Origin: an uncultured Chloroflexota bacterium
Lineage (GTDB): Bacteria; Chloroflexota; Anaerolineae; Anaerolineales; Villigracilaceae
DNA length: 6,008 nucleotides
Assembly (NCBI GenBank): GCA_903837815.1
Contig: CAILWD010000357.1
Coordinates: forward strand, 1-6,008
Direction of reading: 5' to 3'
Of this stretch, positions 5,766-6,008 are shown one piece after another. Positions within the stretch are counted from its first letter, which is position 1. Every line of letters starts with the position of its first letter. Under the pieces are notes generated by a model. It was not told where the DNA came from. It worked only from the letters and a program-made list of their open reading frames with translations, and did no database searches. A program made the position numbers and the translations under genes.

Positions 5766-6008
5766 ATGACCTCTTACTGCGATTATTGCAATTCTCACAC
5801 TGAAGATACTTTTAATAAGGTTTATCACGAGACCCAATATGGCTTTCCCCTTCAAGACGATAATTTATTATTTGAGCGCTTGATCTTGGAAATCAACCAG
5901 GCTGGGCTTTCTTGGATAACGATATTAAAGAAAGCCGATAACTTTCATGCTGCATATAGTCAGTTCGATATTGATAAAATTGCATCCTATGATGAAACAG
6001 ATCGCGCC
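5766..6008 (+). CDS. tag: DNA-3-methyladenine glycosylase I (Tag), 5' part, cut by the window end
   Basis: The first 81 codons of a helix-hairpin-helix-superfamily base-excision repair enzyme that removes 3-methyladenine from alkylated DNA in the cytoplasm. Seen: a Cys-rich N-terminus (Cys5, Cys8), KVYHETQYG (18-26), LLFERLILEINQAGLSWITI (34-53) and LKKADNFHAAYSQFD (54-68), aligning well with E. coli Tag. By that alignment Cys8 and His21 match zinc ligands Cys4 and His17, and Glu42 matches the base-recognition Glu38; the distal zinc ligands would lie beyond the window. Full-length Tag is about 185-190 residues. An in-frame TAA at 5754 rules out a longer N-terminus, and no Shine-Dalgarno precedes the ATG, so translation may be leaderless or weak. 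GC is about 38%, well below the upstream operon. It is separated from the operon by a terminator and is an independent unit. Confidence 0.93.
   Translation, partial: MTSYCDYCNSHTEDTFNKVYHETQYGFPLQDDNLLFERLILEINQAGLSWITILKKADNFHAAYSQFDIDKIASYDETDRA

Noticed and set aside
5595..5855. 86-codon minus-strand frame with a hydrophobic start
   Set aside because: It overlaps the terminator and the tag N-terminus, has no homology that I recognise and no clear ribosome site.
1..6008. CRISPR array, tRNA or rRNA genes
   Set aside because: No regularly spaced repeats, cloverleaf or rRNA signature was seen on either strand.

Overview
The window holds four closely spaced rightward genes (about 1-5058), then a decayed insertion sequence on the minus strand (about 5100-5531), a rightward terminator (5593-5628), and the 5' part of a separate rightward gene that runs off the end (5766-6008). 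It is bacterial: Shine-Dalgarno sites precede most starts, genes are densely packed, and a rho-independent terminator is present. The first four genes look moderately GC-rich (roughly 55% by eye). The last gene is clearly AT-richer (about 38% by hand count). Codon and gene style would fit an environmental bacterium such as an Anaerolineae-type Chloroflexota, but this is only an impression; no taxonomic marker is present.

The four-gene block encodes a Gfo/Idh/MocA-family NAD(P)-dependent sugar or cyclitol dehydrogenase, a two-domain protein joining a PIG-L/LmbE-type zinc N-deacetylase to a cysteine-rich DUF1284-like domain, a 12-helix MFS transporter, and a DegT/DnrJ/EryC1/StrS PLP aminotransferase closest in motifs to the scyllo-inosose/AHBA-synthase type. 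Gaps of 8, 19 and 79 bp suggest one operon, probably continuing upstream of the window. Dehydrogenase plus aminotransferase is the usual pair for converting a hydroxyl to an amine (or back) through a keto intermediate on a sugar or cyclitol. A deacetylase and a transporter beside them suggest making, exporting, importing or dismantling an N-acetylated amino sugar or aminocyclitol. The substrate and direction cannot be read from sequence. The most unusual item is the deacetylase-DUF1284 fusion, whose deacetylase half also has Asn where well-studied relatives have a catalytic His.

Downstream, an IS3-family element keeps its OrfA but only about 30 codons of OrfB, in a shifted frame, before homology ends. 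It seems to have landed between the aminotransferase gene and its terminator: with the element removed, the hairpin would lie about 100 bp after the aminotransferase stop. After the terminator comes an AT-rich spacer and the start of tag, DNA-3-methyladenine glycosylase I, unrelated to the operon.
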